This document shows, piece by piece, positions 1 to 8,780 of a stretch of 64,000 nucleotides of DNA (positions are counted from its first letter, which is position 1; each line of letters opens with the position of its first letter). The DNA comes from Bin55 sp965116055 (GTDB lineage: Bacteria > Pseudomonadota > Gammaproteobacteria > Pseudomonadales > Azotimanducaceae). The notes under the pieces are model-generated. The model saw only the letters and a list, made by a program, of their open reading frames with translations. It was not told the DNA's origin and searched no databases. The position numbers were made by a program, and so were the translations under genes. Where the stretch lies: assembly GCA_965116055.1 (NCBI GenBank), contig OZ220466.1, forward strand, positions 1,860,001-1,924,000. Reading direction: 5' to 3'.

Positions 1-1
1 C

Positions 2-124
2 AAGCAAGCACTAGGATTTCGACGGTTCAGCCTGCGTGGGCTTGACAACGTGCGCGGCGAGTGGGACTTGGTGTGCCTGGCGTTGAATATCAAGCGGATG
101 CGTGGATGTCTTGCAGCCACATGA
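2..124 (+). CDS. C-terminal fragment of a transposase (IS1182-like)
   Basis: Forty residues are open from the window edge to the TGA at 122-124. They contain GFRRFSLRGLDNVRGEW followed by LVCLALNIKRM, the tail signature of DDE transposases of the IS1182/IS5-like group, in which a 'RGL..V.GEW.L.C...N' stretch closes the catalytic domain. The rest of the gene lies left of the window, so I cannot tell whether the element is intact. The family assignment is from memory of the motif. Confidence 0.6.
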   Translation, partial: KQALGFRRFSLRGLDNVRGEWDLVCLALNIKRMRGCLAAT

Positions 125-312
125 CCGGGATTGACCTGGATGCGTCGACTATGGGGCTCATCAAGGGCTGATTTTAGGGTCCAAGGCCGATTCAGGCTGC
201 TTTGAGGCGCCGGATCACCATGCCCTGGCCTGAAGCCTGACGATGCTCGCACAAAGATGTCGCATGTCTGCGACTCCGGACGATTCACCAAGTCGCATGC
301 TTTCTTACAGCG

Positions 313-447
313 CAGGCTCCTAGGGCAAAATTAGTAAAATATATCTTCATATAGATATGATTAAGAAAAAAATCTATATGTAGAACAAACACGATAATAC
401 ATCCTATTTTCTGAGTGCCAAATCGTCCTACGGCTCAGGCTCCTAGG
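313..447. repeat. 12-bp direct repeat bounding an AT-rich segment with a hairpin
   Basis: CAGGCTCCTAGG occurs at 313-324 and again at 436-447, 123 bp apart. Between the copies, CATATAGAT (348-356) and ATCTATATG (372-380) form a 9-bp inverted repeat with a 15-nt loop. The arrangement could be a small relict insertion with duplicated target, or the worn edge of the insertion sequence to the left. Confidence 0.45.
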
Positions 448-448
448 A

Positions 449-499
449 GAAATTGACGGAAGTTGCTTAATCAACCTATCCCATACACCATTTTTGAAT
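449..499. repeat. Dispersed 51-bp repeat, copy A
   Basis: This stretch aligns by eye with 27972-28021 at about 40 of 51 positions with one gap. Both share the core GCTTAATCA followed by CCATACAC or GCATACAC. Copy A ends 133 bp before the start codon of a small exported-protein gene; copy B ends 111 bp before an exported barrel-protein gene. It may be a shared regulatory element or a relict of a mobile element. Confidence 0.45.
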
Positions 500-631
500 G
501 ACCTCTAATCAACCCTCCAACGCTACTTTTCTTTTAACACATCCCTACCCCTCTTTAAATCCACGTGATAAAAATCTAGAGATGGGTAACGTTCGTGCTT
601 ATGCTTTGCCTAAACTACCGGACACTATCTT

Positions 632-886
632 ATGAATCGATTAACCATACGCGCTCTTGCCTGTGTGGTGGCCATGATGAGTCCAATCGCGCTTTTTGCT
701 GACGATCGCGCCACGGTCCGAACTCATTCGTTGACGGTCGAGCAAAAACTCGAGTTGCTCGAAACCATTGAAATTACTAGTGCGAAAGAGTTAAAGACAG
801 TACCTGAAGAATCTAAAGATCCCTCGGTTGAAAGGATTCTTAAAGAACTGGATCAGTTTGATTCCAAACGTGCTGTCGATACGTAA
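632..886 (+). CDS. Small exported protein of unknown function
   Basis: The 84-residue product begins with a clear Sec signal peptide (MNRLTIRALACVVAMM..ALFADD, cleavage probably near residue 23-24). A mature part of about 60 residues remains, hydrophilic, rich in Glu and Lys and apparently helical (EQKLELLETIEI, ERILKELDQF). I recognise no family. No strong Shine-Dalgarno precedes the ATG. Its last 34 bases overlap tail-to-tail with the minus-strand gene ending at 853. The 51-bp repeat upstream also precedes another exported-protein gene at 28132, which may point to common regulation. Confidence 0.6.
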   Translation: MNRLTIRALACVVAMMSPIALFADDRATVRTHSLTVEQKLELLETIEITSAKELKTVPEESKDPSVERILKELDQFDSKRAVDT

Positions 887-1395
887 CACTGCCCAATTTC
901 CACGAAGAGTGAACTGCCAACGTCAAGCGATGCTTCGCTTGGAAATGGCCAACTACCGATAGCGGCACGGCTAAAACGCATCGACTTGGGATTAATCATC
1001 AAGATATCCGATGGTGGCACGTTAACGCAACTATAGCCAGGTTCTCGATTCGCGCCTAAAACTGTTTTACAAGAAAATTCAATGAGCTCAATCGACTCTG
1101 CCATTTGCATCGTAATGAACAGACTGTTGTCGCCCTTGTCTCGAAGTAGTCCTCCAAGTGTTTTGTTTTCTCGCAATGTGAACGGTACGGATTTAAATCT
1201 AACCGGGCTAAATCCCCTATCCGATTCATCCTCTACTTCTGGTTCATCGTGAAAGCCAATCGTTTCAAGCGGTACGCATTGTGAAGGCAACCATGCATTC
1301 GAGTCAATCGTTACCGTATCTTGCGCAATAACGCATGAAGCGAAGACTGCGCAACTGCACCATAGGCGTAATGGCGTTCGCGTGTTGTTTTGCAT
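853..1395 (-). CDS. Exported cysteine-containing protein of unknown function
   Basis: The product has 180 residues with an N-terminal hydrophobic stretch (LRLWCSCAVFASCVIAQD) that reads as a signal peptide, cleavage near AQ-DT. The mature part carries spaced cysteines (QCVPLE, FSCKT, YSCVNV, GQCYV) compatible with two disulfides after export. A strong ribosome binding site, AAGGGGAGT, lies 5-6 nt before the ATG, which argues for a real gene. It is unusual in overlapping plus-strand genes at both ends: 34 bp at its 3' end and 61 bp at its 5' end. No family is recognised. Confidence 0.55.
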   Translation of the reverse strand: MQNNTRTPLRLWCSCAVFASCVIAQDTVTIDSNAWLPSQCVPLETIGFHDEPEVEDESDRGFSPVRFKSVPFTLRENKTLGGLLRDKGDNSLFITMQMAESIELIEFSCKTVLGANREPGYSCVNVPPSDILMINPKSMRFSRAAIGSWPFPSEASLDVGSSLFVEIGQCYVSTARLESN

Positions 1396-2798
1396 TCGTT
1401 ACTCCCCTTAAAGCAATGTCAATCATGTTGGAGTGGTGTCGATTAGCAACGGCGGAATTTGAAATGTACTCCTCGATGCCTAAGAATCAGATGGTAACAC
1501 TTGCTCAATCGTTGCAAGCTCTGCATTCGATTGCCGTGGATCTCGTGCCTGGCGAATTCCCCCGCCAATCGCTTTTGAAAGTGATTGCGTTCGAAGATAT
1601 TGACTCGTTCGTTAACGAATTTCAGTCTGACCAATACATCGGATATATGCAACCATCCATGCGGCAACATGTGCTCACCTTTGGTTTAGCAACGCATTCG
1701 AAACTACCCTATGAGATTGCATTTCACGAGTACACACACTATATCTCAAGGAGCCGATACGACCATTTCATACCAATGTGGTACGAGGAAGGGTTTGCGC
1801 AATATATGGGCTTACTTGAAATCTCTGGTGCGCAAGCTGAAATCGGTAACGTATCGACCCGACGCATGATTCGCGCAATTCGCCGTAACGCACCGAAATG
1901 GCGTACGATTCTTGACGGTGTTCCTCGCATAGACTGGCACAAGCGTGATTTTGCCGAACATTACGCTTTTGCGCATGCGGTGACGCACTTCTTACATCAT
2001 GGCGTCGATAGCAACGGTCATGCTATGGCGTCAAAAGTACAAGATATCCTGATTTCTATAAGCGATGGCAGTAAAGCAAGCGAGATACTTCCAGTAGCTG
2101 CCGGTGTAAAACCAGAAAACTTTATCCGAACGTTGATCAATCATTTTCGTTTGAAAGGATTTACTAGCAATCGCATCGCAGTGAACGCCGAAGATTTTTC
2201 ACCGCATAGCGAGTTTGATTGTCTAAGCGAAGTTGACGCACGGATTTTGTTGGCTAGTGCAACCGTGCGAAATAATCCCAATCGCGCGCTGTTTCACATT
2301 ACCCGCGCTTTAAAAATTGAACCTCAAAATCCTCGCCTGCAAGTTTTGATGTCATACCTGCCTCAATTGGACACTGAAACGCCATTTGAACGCATTTCCA
2401 GGGCGCTTGAAATTGATGCAAGCAATGTCGATGCCAATATACGAATGGGTGATTTACTCGCCTACAACTGTTTAGATGCAGCTACTAAAGAGTGCGAAAC
2501 ACTGCGTCGAATTGCGACTCAACACTATCGACGCGCATTAATCGAAGATCCATTACGGGTTGATGCCGCTTTCGGTCTAGGCGTGTCACTTTTAAGATCT
2601 TCCCGCGCTGGCGACAGCCTGAACTACCTTAGGGTAGCCTATGAACGCTTGCCGTGGAATTCGCGCGTCAACCTCTTTCTAGGAGATGCATATCGACAAA
2701 TCGGAGATCAACCTAAGGCCGTTTTTCACCTCAAGCGTACGGTTATGTGGGAAGTCGAAGAATCCGTCCGCCAGCAGGCTATCGAATTGTTGAACTAA
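1335..2798 (+). CDS. Predicted exported HEYTH metallopeptidase with TPR-like C-terminal half
   Basis: The product has 487 residues. Residues 1-28 form a signal peptide (KRRLRN then a hydrophobic core ending near LKAMS). HEYTH at 131-135 is a gluzincin zinc motif, and WYEEGFAQYMG (149-159) supplies the expected downstream glutamate ligand, as in DUF1570-type or M1-like peptidases. From about residue 300 the sequence is helical and repeat-like (LFHITRALKIEPQNPRL, QHYRRALIEDPLRVDAA, NSRVNLFLGDAYRQIGDQ), typical of TPR units. It probably acts in the periplasm or at the cell surface; the substrate is unknown. No strong ribosome binding site precedes 1335; ATG 1371 is an alternative start that would shorten the signal peptide and the head-to-head overlap with the minus-strand gene. 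Confidence 0.75.
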   Translation: MKRRLRNCTIGVMAFACCFAFVTPLKAMSIMLEWCRLATAEFEMYSSMPKNQMVTLAQSLQALHSIAVDLVPGEFPRQSLLKVIAFEDIDSFVNEFQSDQYIGYMQPSMRQHVLTFGLATHSKLPYEIAFHEYTHYISRSRYDHFIPMWYEEGFAQYMGLLEISGAQAEIGNVSTRRMIRAIRRNAPKWRTILDGVPRIDWHKRDFAEHYAFAHAVTHFLHHGVDSNGHAMASKVQDILISISDGSKASEILPVAAGVKPENFIRTLINHFRLKGFTSNRIAVNAEDFSPHSEFDCLSEVDARILLASATVRNNPNRALFHITRALKIEPQNPRLQVLMSYLPQLDTETPFERISRALEIDASNVDANIRMGDLLAYNCLDAATKECETLRRIATQHYRRALIEDPLRVDAAFGLGVSLLRSSRAGDSLNYLRVAYERLPWNSRVNLFLGDAYRQIGDQPKAVFHLKRTVMWEVEESVRQQAIELLN

Positions 2799-2857
2799 TC
2801 CCAAAAAGTAGCGTTCCATAAAACCACAAGACAAAGAGTGCAAGCAGCTCGCTTGCA

Positions 2858-3355
2858 TCAGCGCAGTGCGATACGACTATCGACTACCCCTTCGGCTACT
2901 TTGTCCAACCGAGCATCAATAAGCACAAATCCTTGGTCATTTTCAAGCGAAACAAGCCATCGGATCAAAGATAAATACTCTTGTCCTGCGAGTTCGATAT
3001 CGATCCGGTCATTGGAAGGCTGCAGCCGCTTAATCGAAACGTTATGCATATCAGCGCTACTTGATATCATCGATAGCCTGTTCTCGCTTTGTGCTGACGA
3101 TCTTTTTCCTTGGGTGCGCAATTTGGCTTTTTCTTGATTCGCTTGCATCCAAGCGAGACCATTGGAGGCAGCGCTTTGGGCGCGTAGCATGTCCGATCGA
3201 TACGCAAGCGATGGGGCTAAAACTGCGTAATACAGGACTATGCCGGTGATGAGGTATGCGGCGAGTTCCAAAAAGACACGTTCACGTGGACTCGCTGACG
3301 ACACATGCCGGTACAACGGTGCAAGTGTGGGAAACCACTTGAGCAGTAGATTCAT
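2858..3355 (-). CDS. gspM: Type II secretion system protein M
   Basis: Last gene of the gsp operon. The 165-residue product has a short cytoplasmic N-terminus, one membrane segment (AAYLITGIVLYYAVLAP, about residues 32-48), a helical region and a small periplasmic ferredoxin-like domain, the layout of GspM, an inner-membrane partner of GspL in the assembly platform. I chose ATG 3355 because it overlaps the gspL stop as ATGA; an in-frame ATG at 3382 would add nine residues inside gspL. Sequence similarity in this family is weak, so the call leans on position after gspL and on the architecture. Confidence 0.8.
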   Translation of the reverse strand: MNLLLKWFPTLAPLYRHVSSASPRERVFLELAAYLITGIVLYYAVLAPSLAYRSDMLRAQSAASNGLAWMQANQEKAKLRTQGKRSSAQSENRLSMISSSADMHNVSIKRLQPSNDRIDIELAGQEYLSLIRWLVSLENDQGFVLIDARLDKVAEGVVDSRIALR

Positions 3356-4566
3356 GCTGGTGACATCGTAATTCGTGCCCATACAAGGTCGTTTTGTTGC
3401 TCTGCAACGTTGACTTCGATCTTAAGCCCCTGATCCTTAAAGCGATTTTGCAATTGCTCAAACTGTTGAAAATTCTCTGTCGTAAACGTTATCGACAACT
3501 GGTTCTGAGCTTCGCTGAAATTGAGGCTGGTTATCGTCACCCCAGTGGTTAAACCCACGATATTTTCAAGCAGCGGTAGCCAACGACTTTGCTTCTCCAT
3601 GCGTGCGCCCATGCGCTCTTGCATGATGAATACAGGATTACCTGCTATCTCACGGGTGTTGTAGACGGATTCGTAAACATCAAGCGCTTGCTTTTTAAGT
3701 TGCGTCGTCTGCCAATTTGCCCACAAGCCGTGGGCAAACAGCAAGCTGGCGATCAGGACTGCACATCCGGCTACAGCAGCGCCTGTCCTGCGCCACACCT
3801 TCAGCAAGGAGCTGCGGGTATCCTTTACAGCGAACTCGCCTTGTCGCAAATTCAGGAGTTTCGCAGGTTCAACAGAATCTACTAGGAATGTCTCAAAGGA
3901 CGATTGCTTAATCTGGACATTCTCGTACTCCAATGAGGCAACCGTTTCACGCGTTAAGTTGACAAGACGGTCACTCCCCATGCACTGAATCGTGTTTGCT
4001 TGCAGATCATCGTCGAATGCAGTGCGAAGCGTCGCAGTTAGCGCCTGAGGCATCACTGCCACCATTCGATCGCCGACCCGTACGGATATCAGTGAATTGA
4101 TTTCGATCAGAAGCGTGTCATTCGAGGAATTTACGAGCATAGCTGGTGTAGTTACATACTTTGCCTCCAGGTCAGCCTCATTCAAGCGCGCTAAATATTG
4201 CTTGAACTTCTCTCGGTTGATAACCAAGCATGAAACATCTTTGCCGTGCTCAATGCCGCCGAGAGCGATATGCACATCGCCAAGGTCTTCGGTTAAATGA
4301 GGTTCGACAGCAAATGGCGCGGCTTGCCGAATGCGTGCCTGACTACGGCCAGGTATCGAAACTGCTAAGAGCAAGACATCGCAATCAGGAATGAGCGCAA
4401 CCGTGACAAGCTTGTCAAGCGTCATTTCCAATGCCGCTAATTTTTGATAGATTTCATGCAAAAGGGACGTCCCAGATGCTGAAATGCTTGATCCTTCTCG
4501 CAACCACCAATTGACTGCTGCATCAGCATCAGCAACATCGTTGAGTTCGATATAGAGTGTGCTCAT
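3352..4566 (-). CDS. gspL: Type II secretion system protein L
   Basis: The product has 404 residues: an N-terminal actin-like cytoplasmic domain (1-about 250) that recruits the GspE ATPase, the family motif LLNLRQGEFA near residues 237-246, a single membrane helix at about 262-283 and a periplasmic ferredoxin-like domain to the end. This is the standard GspL architecture and length. It lies 17 nt after gspK and overlaps gspM by 4 nt, so translation is probably coupled. Confidence 0.93.
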   Translation of the reverse strand: MSTLYIELNDVADADAAVNWWLREGSSISASGTSLLHEIYQKLAALEMTLDKLVTVALIPDCDVLLLAVSIPGRSQARIRQAAPFAVEPHLTEDLGDVHIALGGIEHGKDVSCLVINREKFKQYLARLNEADLEAKYVTTPAMLVNSSNDTLLIEINSLISVRVGDRMVAVMPQALTATLRTAFDDDLQANTIQCMGSDRLVNLTRETVASLEYENVQIKQSSFETFLVDSVEPAKLLNLRQGEFAVKDTRSSLLKVWRRTGAAVAGCAVLIASLLFAHGLWANWQTTQLKKQALDVYESVYNTREIAGNPVFIMQERMGARMEKQSRWLPLLENIVGLTTGVTITSLNFSEAQNQLSITFTTENFQQFEQLQNRFKDQGLKIEVNVAEQQNDLVWARITMSPA

Positions 4567-4583
4567 CGCGCGCGCTCAGTCAG

Positions 4584-5522
4584 CTACGTTGACCATGCAT
4601 GACGGGTACCAAACTCGCGCGCGAAAACGTGACATTCTCCCGATTGGTTGTCGCGCAGAATGTGACTTGTCAGATCCATGCGCGAATGTCCGTTGACAAG
4701 GGTTGCGCGAACTTCAAAAAACTCGCTGTTCACGCTTAATAAATCGCTGATTTCTTGAAATTCGGTGTTCAATTCTGTAAATGCCGCAACTGACCCGAAA
4801 TTCCGGGTGCCACCCTGCCTTCCTAATCTCTTTTTTTCTGGTGGTAGCAGGGCGTTCAATACGTCGGACGGAGCCGTGTTCACGTTGAGCTTTTGTTTGG
4901 AATGAGGCAATACAACGACAAATTGAGCTAGTTCTTCGTAGACCTCCGAGGCAAGTGGAAACAACATGTTTATTTCGCTCAAATGTCCTGCTGGTCCATT
5001 CGCCGTTCGGAATGGCGTGGAATGACTCAGCCAATCCAATTCTTCGCGGCCTTGATAACCTGCAGCGATGTGACGCTTATCGTCAGCATCAACCCAATCT
5101 CGCCAGATTGGTACCAACTCACTGCTCACACCAACGCGATTCAAAATGTGATTGAATGCTCTAATCGAAACTTGGCCATGTGGGCCTGTAAGAGCGTTGA
5201 GATTCAGTTTCGCGGCTAGGTCGAAGACTTGAAAACGCAGGGAACCTGATACGGTCTCAATAGAGGCATACGATTGTGCCCATGGCTCAATGAGGTCGTC
5301 CCGCAATCGACTTTCGGGGTCTTGCCAATCTTCCCTCAACAATTCGATCGCTAATGCTTCGCTCGCAAGCAAAGATAGGCGCATCTGAGTGGCTTCTAGA
5401 GCTATGCGTGTTTGTGCCGTAGCCATAGACTGCTGGGTGTAGAGTTGGAAGGCCAAAGCGCTGAATAGAACTACGACAAATAGGATGCTGATCAACGCGA
5501 TGCCGCGAGGCGAACGGCTCAT
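4584..5522 (-). CDS. gspK: Type II secretion system minor pseudopilin K
   Basis: The 312-residue product starts with a class III prepilin leader (MSRSPRG then IALISILFVVVLFSALAF) with cleavage expected after Gly7. The mature protein is much larger than the other pseudopilins, as is typical for GspK, which caps the pseudopilus tip with GspI and GspJ. It contains the helix-hairpin-helix-like WRDWVDADD and KLNVNTAPSDVLNALL segments that mark GspK. It overlaps gspJ by ATGA. Confidence 0.95.
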   Translation of the reverse strand: MSRSPRGIALISILFVVVLFSALAFQLYTQQSMATAQTRIALEATQMRLSLLASEALAIELLREDWQDPESRLRDDLIEPWAQSYASIETVSGSLRFQVFDLAAKLNLNALTGPHGQVSIRAFNHILNRVGVSSELVPIWRDWVDADDKRHIAAGYQGREELDWLSHSTPFRTANGPAGHLSEINMLFPLASEVYEELAQFVVVLPHSKQKLNVNTAPSDVLNALLPPEKKRLGRQGGTRNFGSVAAFTELNTEFQEISDLLSVNSEFFEVRATLVNGHSRMDLTSHILRDNQSGECHVFAREFGTRHAWST

Positions 5523-6154
5523 GTGGTCAACCGCTCGCCACCATCAGTGATGTGTGACGGCTTCAAGATGAGCCAAAGGTGAGAGATCGTACCGAGTTCA
5601 GCCAAGTCGATTGTCATCCGTACTGCTACTGCGGGGCTATACGTTTGATTCGTTTCAGACTGGAGCGTAGGAGGCCAAAAATAGTGCTCCTTCCCTGCTT
5701 GGTCAATCACCTCGAATTCAATCGAATGCACATTGTGTAGAAGAATTTGATTCACGGAGGTTATGTCCACGGCTCGATCCAAGACATCCCAGTAACGCCG
5801 AACGAATTGATTTTCATGTAGAAAATAACCTACTCGTTGTAAATTGGATCGTTGATAGCCGAGTGTGTTAGGCCAGCCGCTTCGGGTAAATTCGATTTCG
5901 CCATTTGTGCGAATGACGACACTCGGCTGTCGGTCGCCGTATTCGTCTCGAATGGATCGGTGAGCTATTTGAACAAAATCCTGTGCCAGCACATTCATGG
6001 CACGGTGCCACTCACTGAGTACACTACTGCGATGCATGACCTTTTCCGTCGTGCGTACAGATTGCGTTAACAACTGGATCGCTATCACGCCGACGATACC
6101 GAAGATCAGTACGGTGACGACCATTTCGAGTAAGGTAAATCCTCGCGATTTCAT
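5519..6154 (-). CDS. gspJ: Type II secretion system minor pseudopilin J
   Basis: The 211-residue product opens with MKSRGFTLLEMVVTVLIFG, a textbook prepilin peptidase site (cleavage after the Gly before Phe, Glu5 present in the mature form). The C-terminal part is beta-rich, containing RSGWPNTLGYQRSNLQRVGY, a recurring GspJ stretch. GspJ sits in the tip complex with GspI and GspK. It starts 3 nt after gspI and overlaps gspK. Confidence 0.94.
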   Translation of the reverse strand: MKSRGFTLLEMVVTVLIFGIVGVIAIQLLTQSVRTTEKVMHRSSVLSEWHRAMNVLAQDFVQIAHRSIRDEYGDRQPSVVIRTNGEIEFTRSGWPNTLGYQRSNLQRVGYFLHENQFVRRYWDVLDRAVDITSVNQILLHNVHSIEFEVIDQAGKEHYFWPPTLQSETNQTYSPAVAVRMTIDLAELGTISHLWLILKPSHITDGGERLTT

Positions 6155-6157
6155 TCG

Positions 6158-6562
6158 CTAACGCACCCAGGCGGTTAGAGATCCGATGGGTCCAACAGGA
6201 TCACCATCGACAATACGGTACGCCTCCCAGCGGATCTGTAGAACGTCGTCGCTCGGCGAGGCTAGTCTTGTTGCGACTATCTCTAAATCGAATCCACCGA
6301 TGTCTACCCGTTTCGGTGTGAGAGATGAACTGAACAAGGTGGGTGAGCTACCTTCATCAACCGTTTGCGCCAGCTGGTAGTAGGCTACTTGATTTGCTAG
6401 GGCCCATTGCGCTATGGTTTGTTCCTCAAGTCGAACTTGAGTTTGCAATGCCCCCGAGTTGGTGAAAAACACCGCGGATGACACGATCGCGAGAATGCCG
6501 ACCGCAACCATCATTTCAAGTAACGTAAAGCCTTTCGAATGCCTGGGATTAATTGGCATCAC
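6158..6562 (-). CDS. gspI: Type II secretion system minor pseudopilin I
   Basis: The 134-residue product has the prepilin leader MMPINPRHSKGFTLLEMMVAVGIL, with cleavage after Gly11 and Glu5 conserved in the mature form. The short mature domain (QWALANQVAYYQLAQ followed by a beta sheet) matches GspI, the initiator of the pseudopilus tip. It overlaps the end of gspH by 14 nt and is followed 3 nt later by gspJ. Confidence 0.94.
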   Translation of the reverse strand: MMPINPRHSKGFTLLEMMVAVGILAIVSSAVFFTNSGALQTQVRLEEQTIAQWALANQVAYYQLAQTVDEGSSPTLFSSSLTPKRVDIGGFDLEIVATRLASPSDDVLQIRWEAYRIVDGDPVGPIGSLTAWVR

Positions 6563-7109
6563 CTTCCATGACCTGTCGATATGGCGTTTGGGAAACTACC
6601 GCTCTTCCGATCCCGTCGCTAAATACGTAGCGCAAGGCACGCGTGGCCCGGTGTTCCAACGAGACTTCGAATGATGTTACTTCACCTAGGGGAAAGATCA
6701 AAATGTCAGGCTCCGGCGGTTTTGAAGCAGATATTCTCATGCGATTCGAATTGCCGAGCGTGCGCATGCGAATAACGTAATCCTCGCCGATACGTCGATA
6801 CTGAAAAGGCGCTTCGTCAATGGCATGCCATTCGCCATCGTCTAACAAACGGAGGAACTCATAGGATTCGAAACGAAATTTGACACCCCAAACCTCATTC
6901 GCAAGTGTTGCGCGTTGGCGCGCTAATTCAAACGTTAACATCAAGCGTTCGGCGTGAGCATTGAGTGTTCTGGATTCAGTTGAACCTGTATAACTCAATA
7001 CGATAGCGCCTGCTAATACGCTAACGATGATCAATACCGTAAGAAGTTCGAGCAGCGAAAAGCCACTACGTCGTATTGAGTGGCAAGGCGTATACCGGCC
7101 TTTAGTCAA
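6549..7109 (-). CDS. gspH: Type II secretion system minor pseudopilin H
   Basis: The prepilin motif RRSGFSLLELLTVLIIVSVL identifies GspH, a minor pseudopilin in the shaft below the tip complex. The open frame runs back into gspG, so the start must be inferred: TTG 7109, 20 nt after the gspG stop, gives 186 residues with a 16-residue leader. ATG starts at 7175 or 7214 would overlap gspG by 47-86 nt and add an implausible leader. The start is the uncertain part, not the identity. Confidence 0.85.
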   Translation of the reverse strand: MTKGRYTPCHSIRRSGFSLLELLTVLIIVSVLAGAIVLSYTGSTESRTLNAHAERLMLTFELARQRATLANEVWGVKFRFESYEFLRLLDDGEWHAIDEAPFQYRRIGEDYVIRMRTLGNSNRMRISASKPPEPDILIFPLGEVTSFEVSLEHRATRALRYVFSDGIGRAVVSQTPYRQVMEGDAN

Positions 7110-7128
7110 GAAATAATCGTTGACTCGT

Positions 7129-7560
7129 CTACAAATCGGAGTATTTAATGTCTGCGGCAATACCGTCACCGCCATCTTCGCCATCGGCACCGAGAGATAC
7201 GATTTCGAACACAAAGCCAGTATTGGTATATGCGTACGCGTTTCCCCAAGGGTCTACCGGCAACTTGCGCATGTAGGGCTCAGGACCCCAGTTTCTAGCC
7301 TGCGGAGTACCGCTTGGTCGGGTAACAAGCGCTTGTAAACCTTGATTTGTCGATGGATAGAAGCTGTTATCTAAACGATAGGTGTCCAGGGCCGCTGCTA
7401 AAGTCCGAATGTCGGCTTTAGCAGCTGTTATCCGCGCTTTGTCCGCTTGCGGGAGTACGTTTTGGACGACGATAACTGCTAGTACACCAATAATGATGAC
7501 GACCACCATGATTTCGAGCAAGGTGAAGCCGCGTTCTCTTGCACTGTTAAATCGTTTCAT
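7129..7560 (-). CDS. gspG: Type II secretion system major pseudopilin G
   Basis: The product has 143 residues. The leader MKRFNSARERG precedes FTLLEIMVVVIIIGVLA, and the mature domain contains FYPSTNQGLQALVTRP, LPVDPWGNAYAY and SLGADGEDGGDG, the calcium-binding loop region typical of GspG. It polymerises into the periplasmic pseudopilus that pushes substrates through the GspD secretin. It lies 5 nt after gspF. Confidence 0.97.
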   Translation of the reverse strand: MKRFNSARERGFTLLEIMVVVIIIGVLAVIVVQNVLPQADKARITAAKADIRTLAAALDTYRLDNSFYPSTNQGLQALVTRPSGTPQARNWGPEPYMRKLPVDPWGNAYAYTNTGFVFEIVSLGADGEDGGDGIAADIKYSDL

Positions 7561-7565
7561 CGGCC

Positions 7566-8777
7566 TTACAGTACCAACGCGTTCATGTTGAGAATGGGTA
7601 GCAACATAGCAAGCATGATTAACAATACGACGCCCGCCATGACAAGCAGCATAAACGGCCGGAACAGTTGAGTCAACGTCTCCACTCGACGCTCTAGCTC
7701 TTTCTGCTGAAAGTCGGCTGCCTTCCCCATAAGTTCGTCCAATGTACCGCTTGATTCACCGCTTGCGATCATATGTAGAAAGATCGGCGGAAAATTGTGG
7801 GTTGCTTCTAAGGCATTGCGTAAAGACATGCCTTCGCTCACTTTACCGACGGCATCTTCTAGACGCGTGTTGATCCAAACGTTGGATACAACTTTCGCTG
7901 CGATGCGCATCGCTTCAACTAATGGTACGCCGCTCTTACCGAGAATGGCCAAGGTGCTTGCATAGCGCGATGCGGAACTTGATCGCACCAACCAGCGTAA
8001 TACGGGTACACCAAGTTTGAATCGATCCCAAGTTTGCCGAATTGAAGTTTGTCGCAACAACAGATTGAAAACTGCGATAACGACGACTAAAGCCAATGCC
8101 ATGATCCAACCATATGCTCGAAGCACGTCGCTCACAGCGATGAGGCTGGAGGTAATCGCCGGTAGTGTCGCTCCTGAGGAATCGAATACCCCGACGATAT
8201 CCGGAATCACGTATGTCATCACCAAGATGACGATCGCGAACGCGCAGATGAACAAGATGATCGGGTAGTACAAAGCCATTTCAACGTTACGTCGGGTTTC
8301 GTACGAACGTTCCAAGTAGTTTGCAAGGTTTTCAAGTACAGTATCAAGATACCCGGATTGCTCCCCAGCGGCAACGGTAGCTCGGAACATGGACGAAAAC
8401 GTTTGCGGAAATTCAGCTAGCGCAACGCTGAAAGACTGGCCTTGCATCACATTGCCGCGTACTGTCATCAATATTGATGTGGCCTGCCGGCTGCTCGATT
8501 GTTGTGCAACAGCTTGTAGAGCTTCCTCAATCGCTAATCCTGCGCCGACCATGGTCGAGATTTGACGAGTAAGAAGGGCTAACTCGAGAGGTGCAATGCG
8601 ACGCCACCAATGAAAGCCATCGGTACTCTGAACGGTGGTGTGGGTAGCGCTAACTTCGACAGGGGTCAGACCGCGCTCGCGCAATAACTGGCGCACATGC
8701 CGCCCACTCTCACCTTCGAGGATGCCTTTCTTAGCGCTGCCTCGGTCGTTGAGAGCAACGTATTCGAACGCGGTCAC
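7566..8777 (-). CDS. gspF: Type II secretion system inner-membrane platform protein F
   Basis: The 403-residue product has two homologous cytoplasmic helical domains and three membrane helices (around residues 170-190, 220-240 and 375-397). Typical family sequences are ALLTRQISTMVGAGLAIEEA and ASTLAILGKSGVPLVEAM. It starts with GTG at 8777, 3 nt after the gspE stop. GspF is the core of the assembly platform and couples the GspE ATPase to pseudopilus growth. Confidence 0.97.
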   Translation of the reverse strand: MTAFEYVALNDRGSAKKGILEGESGRHVRQLLRERGLTPVEVSATHTTVQSTDGFHWWRRIAPLELALLTRQISTMVGAGLAIEEALQAVAQQSSSRQATSILMTVRGNVMQGQSFSVALAEFPQTFSSMFRATVAAGEQSGYLDTVLENLANYLERSYETRRNVEMALYYPIILFICAFAIVILVMTYVIPDIVGVFDSSGATLPAITSSLIAVSDVLRAYGWIMALALVVVIAVFNLLLRQTSIRQTWDRFKLGVPVLRWLVRSSSASRYASTLAILGKSGVPLVEAMRIAAKVVSNVWINTRLEDAVGKVSEGMSLRNALEATHNFPPIFLHMIASGESSGTLDELMGKAADFQQKELERRVETLTQLFRPFMLLVMAGVVLLIMLAMLLPILNMNALVL

Positions 8778-8780
8778 GGG

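Larger units (their letters stand above)
125..631. other. Gene-free accessory spacer after the transposase tail
   Basis: No convincing gene lies here. The left third is GC-rich and is probably the non-coding end of the insertion sequence. From about 325 the composition turns strongly AT-rich. The stretch holds a 12-bp direct repeat (313-324 and 436-447), a 9-bp AT inverted repeat (348-380) and a 51-bp sequence that recurs at 27972-28021. The promoter of the gene at 632 must lie here, but I see no clear -35/-10 pair. Confidence 0.5.
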
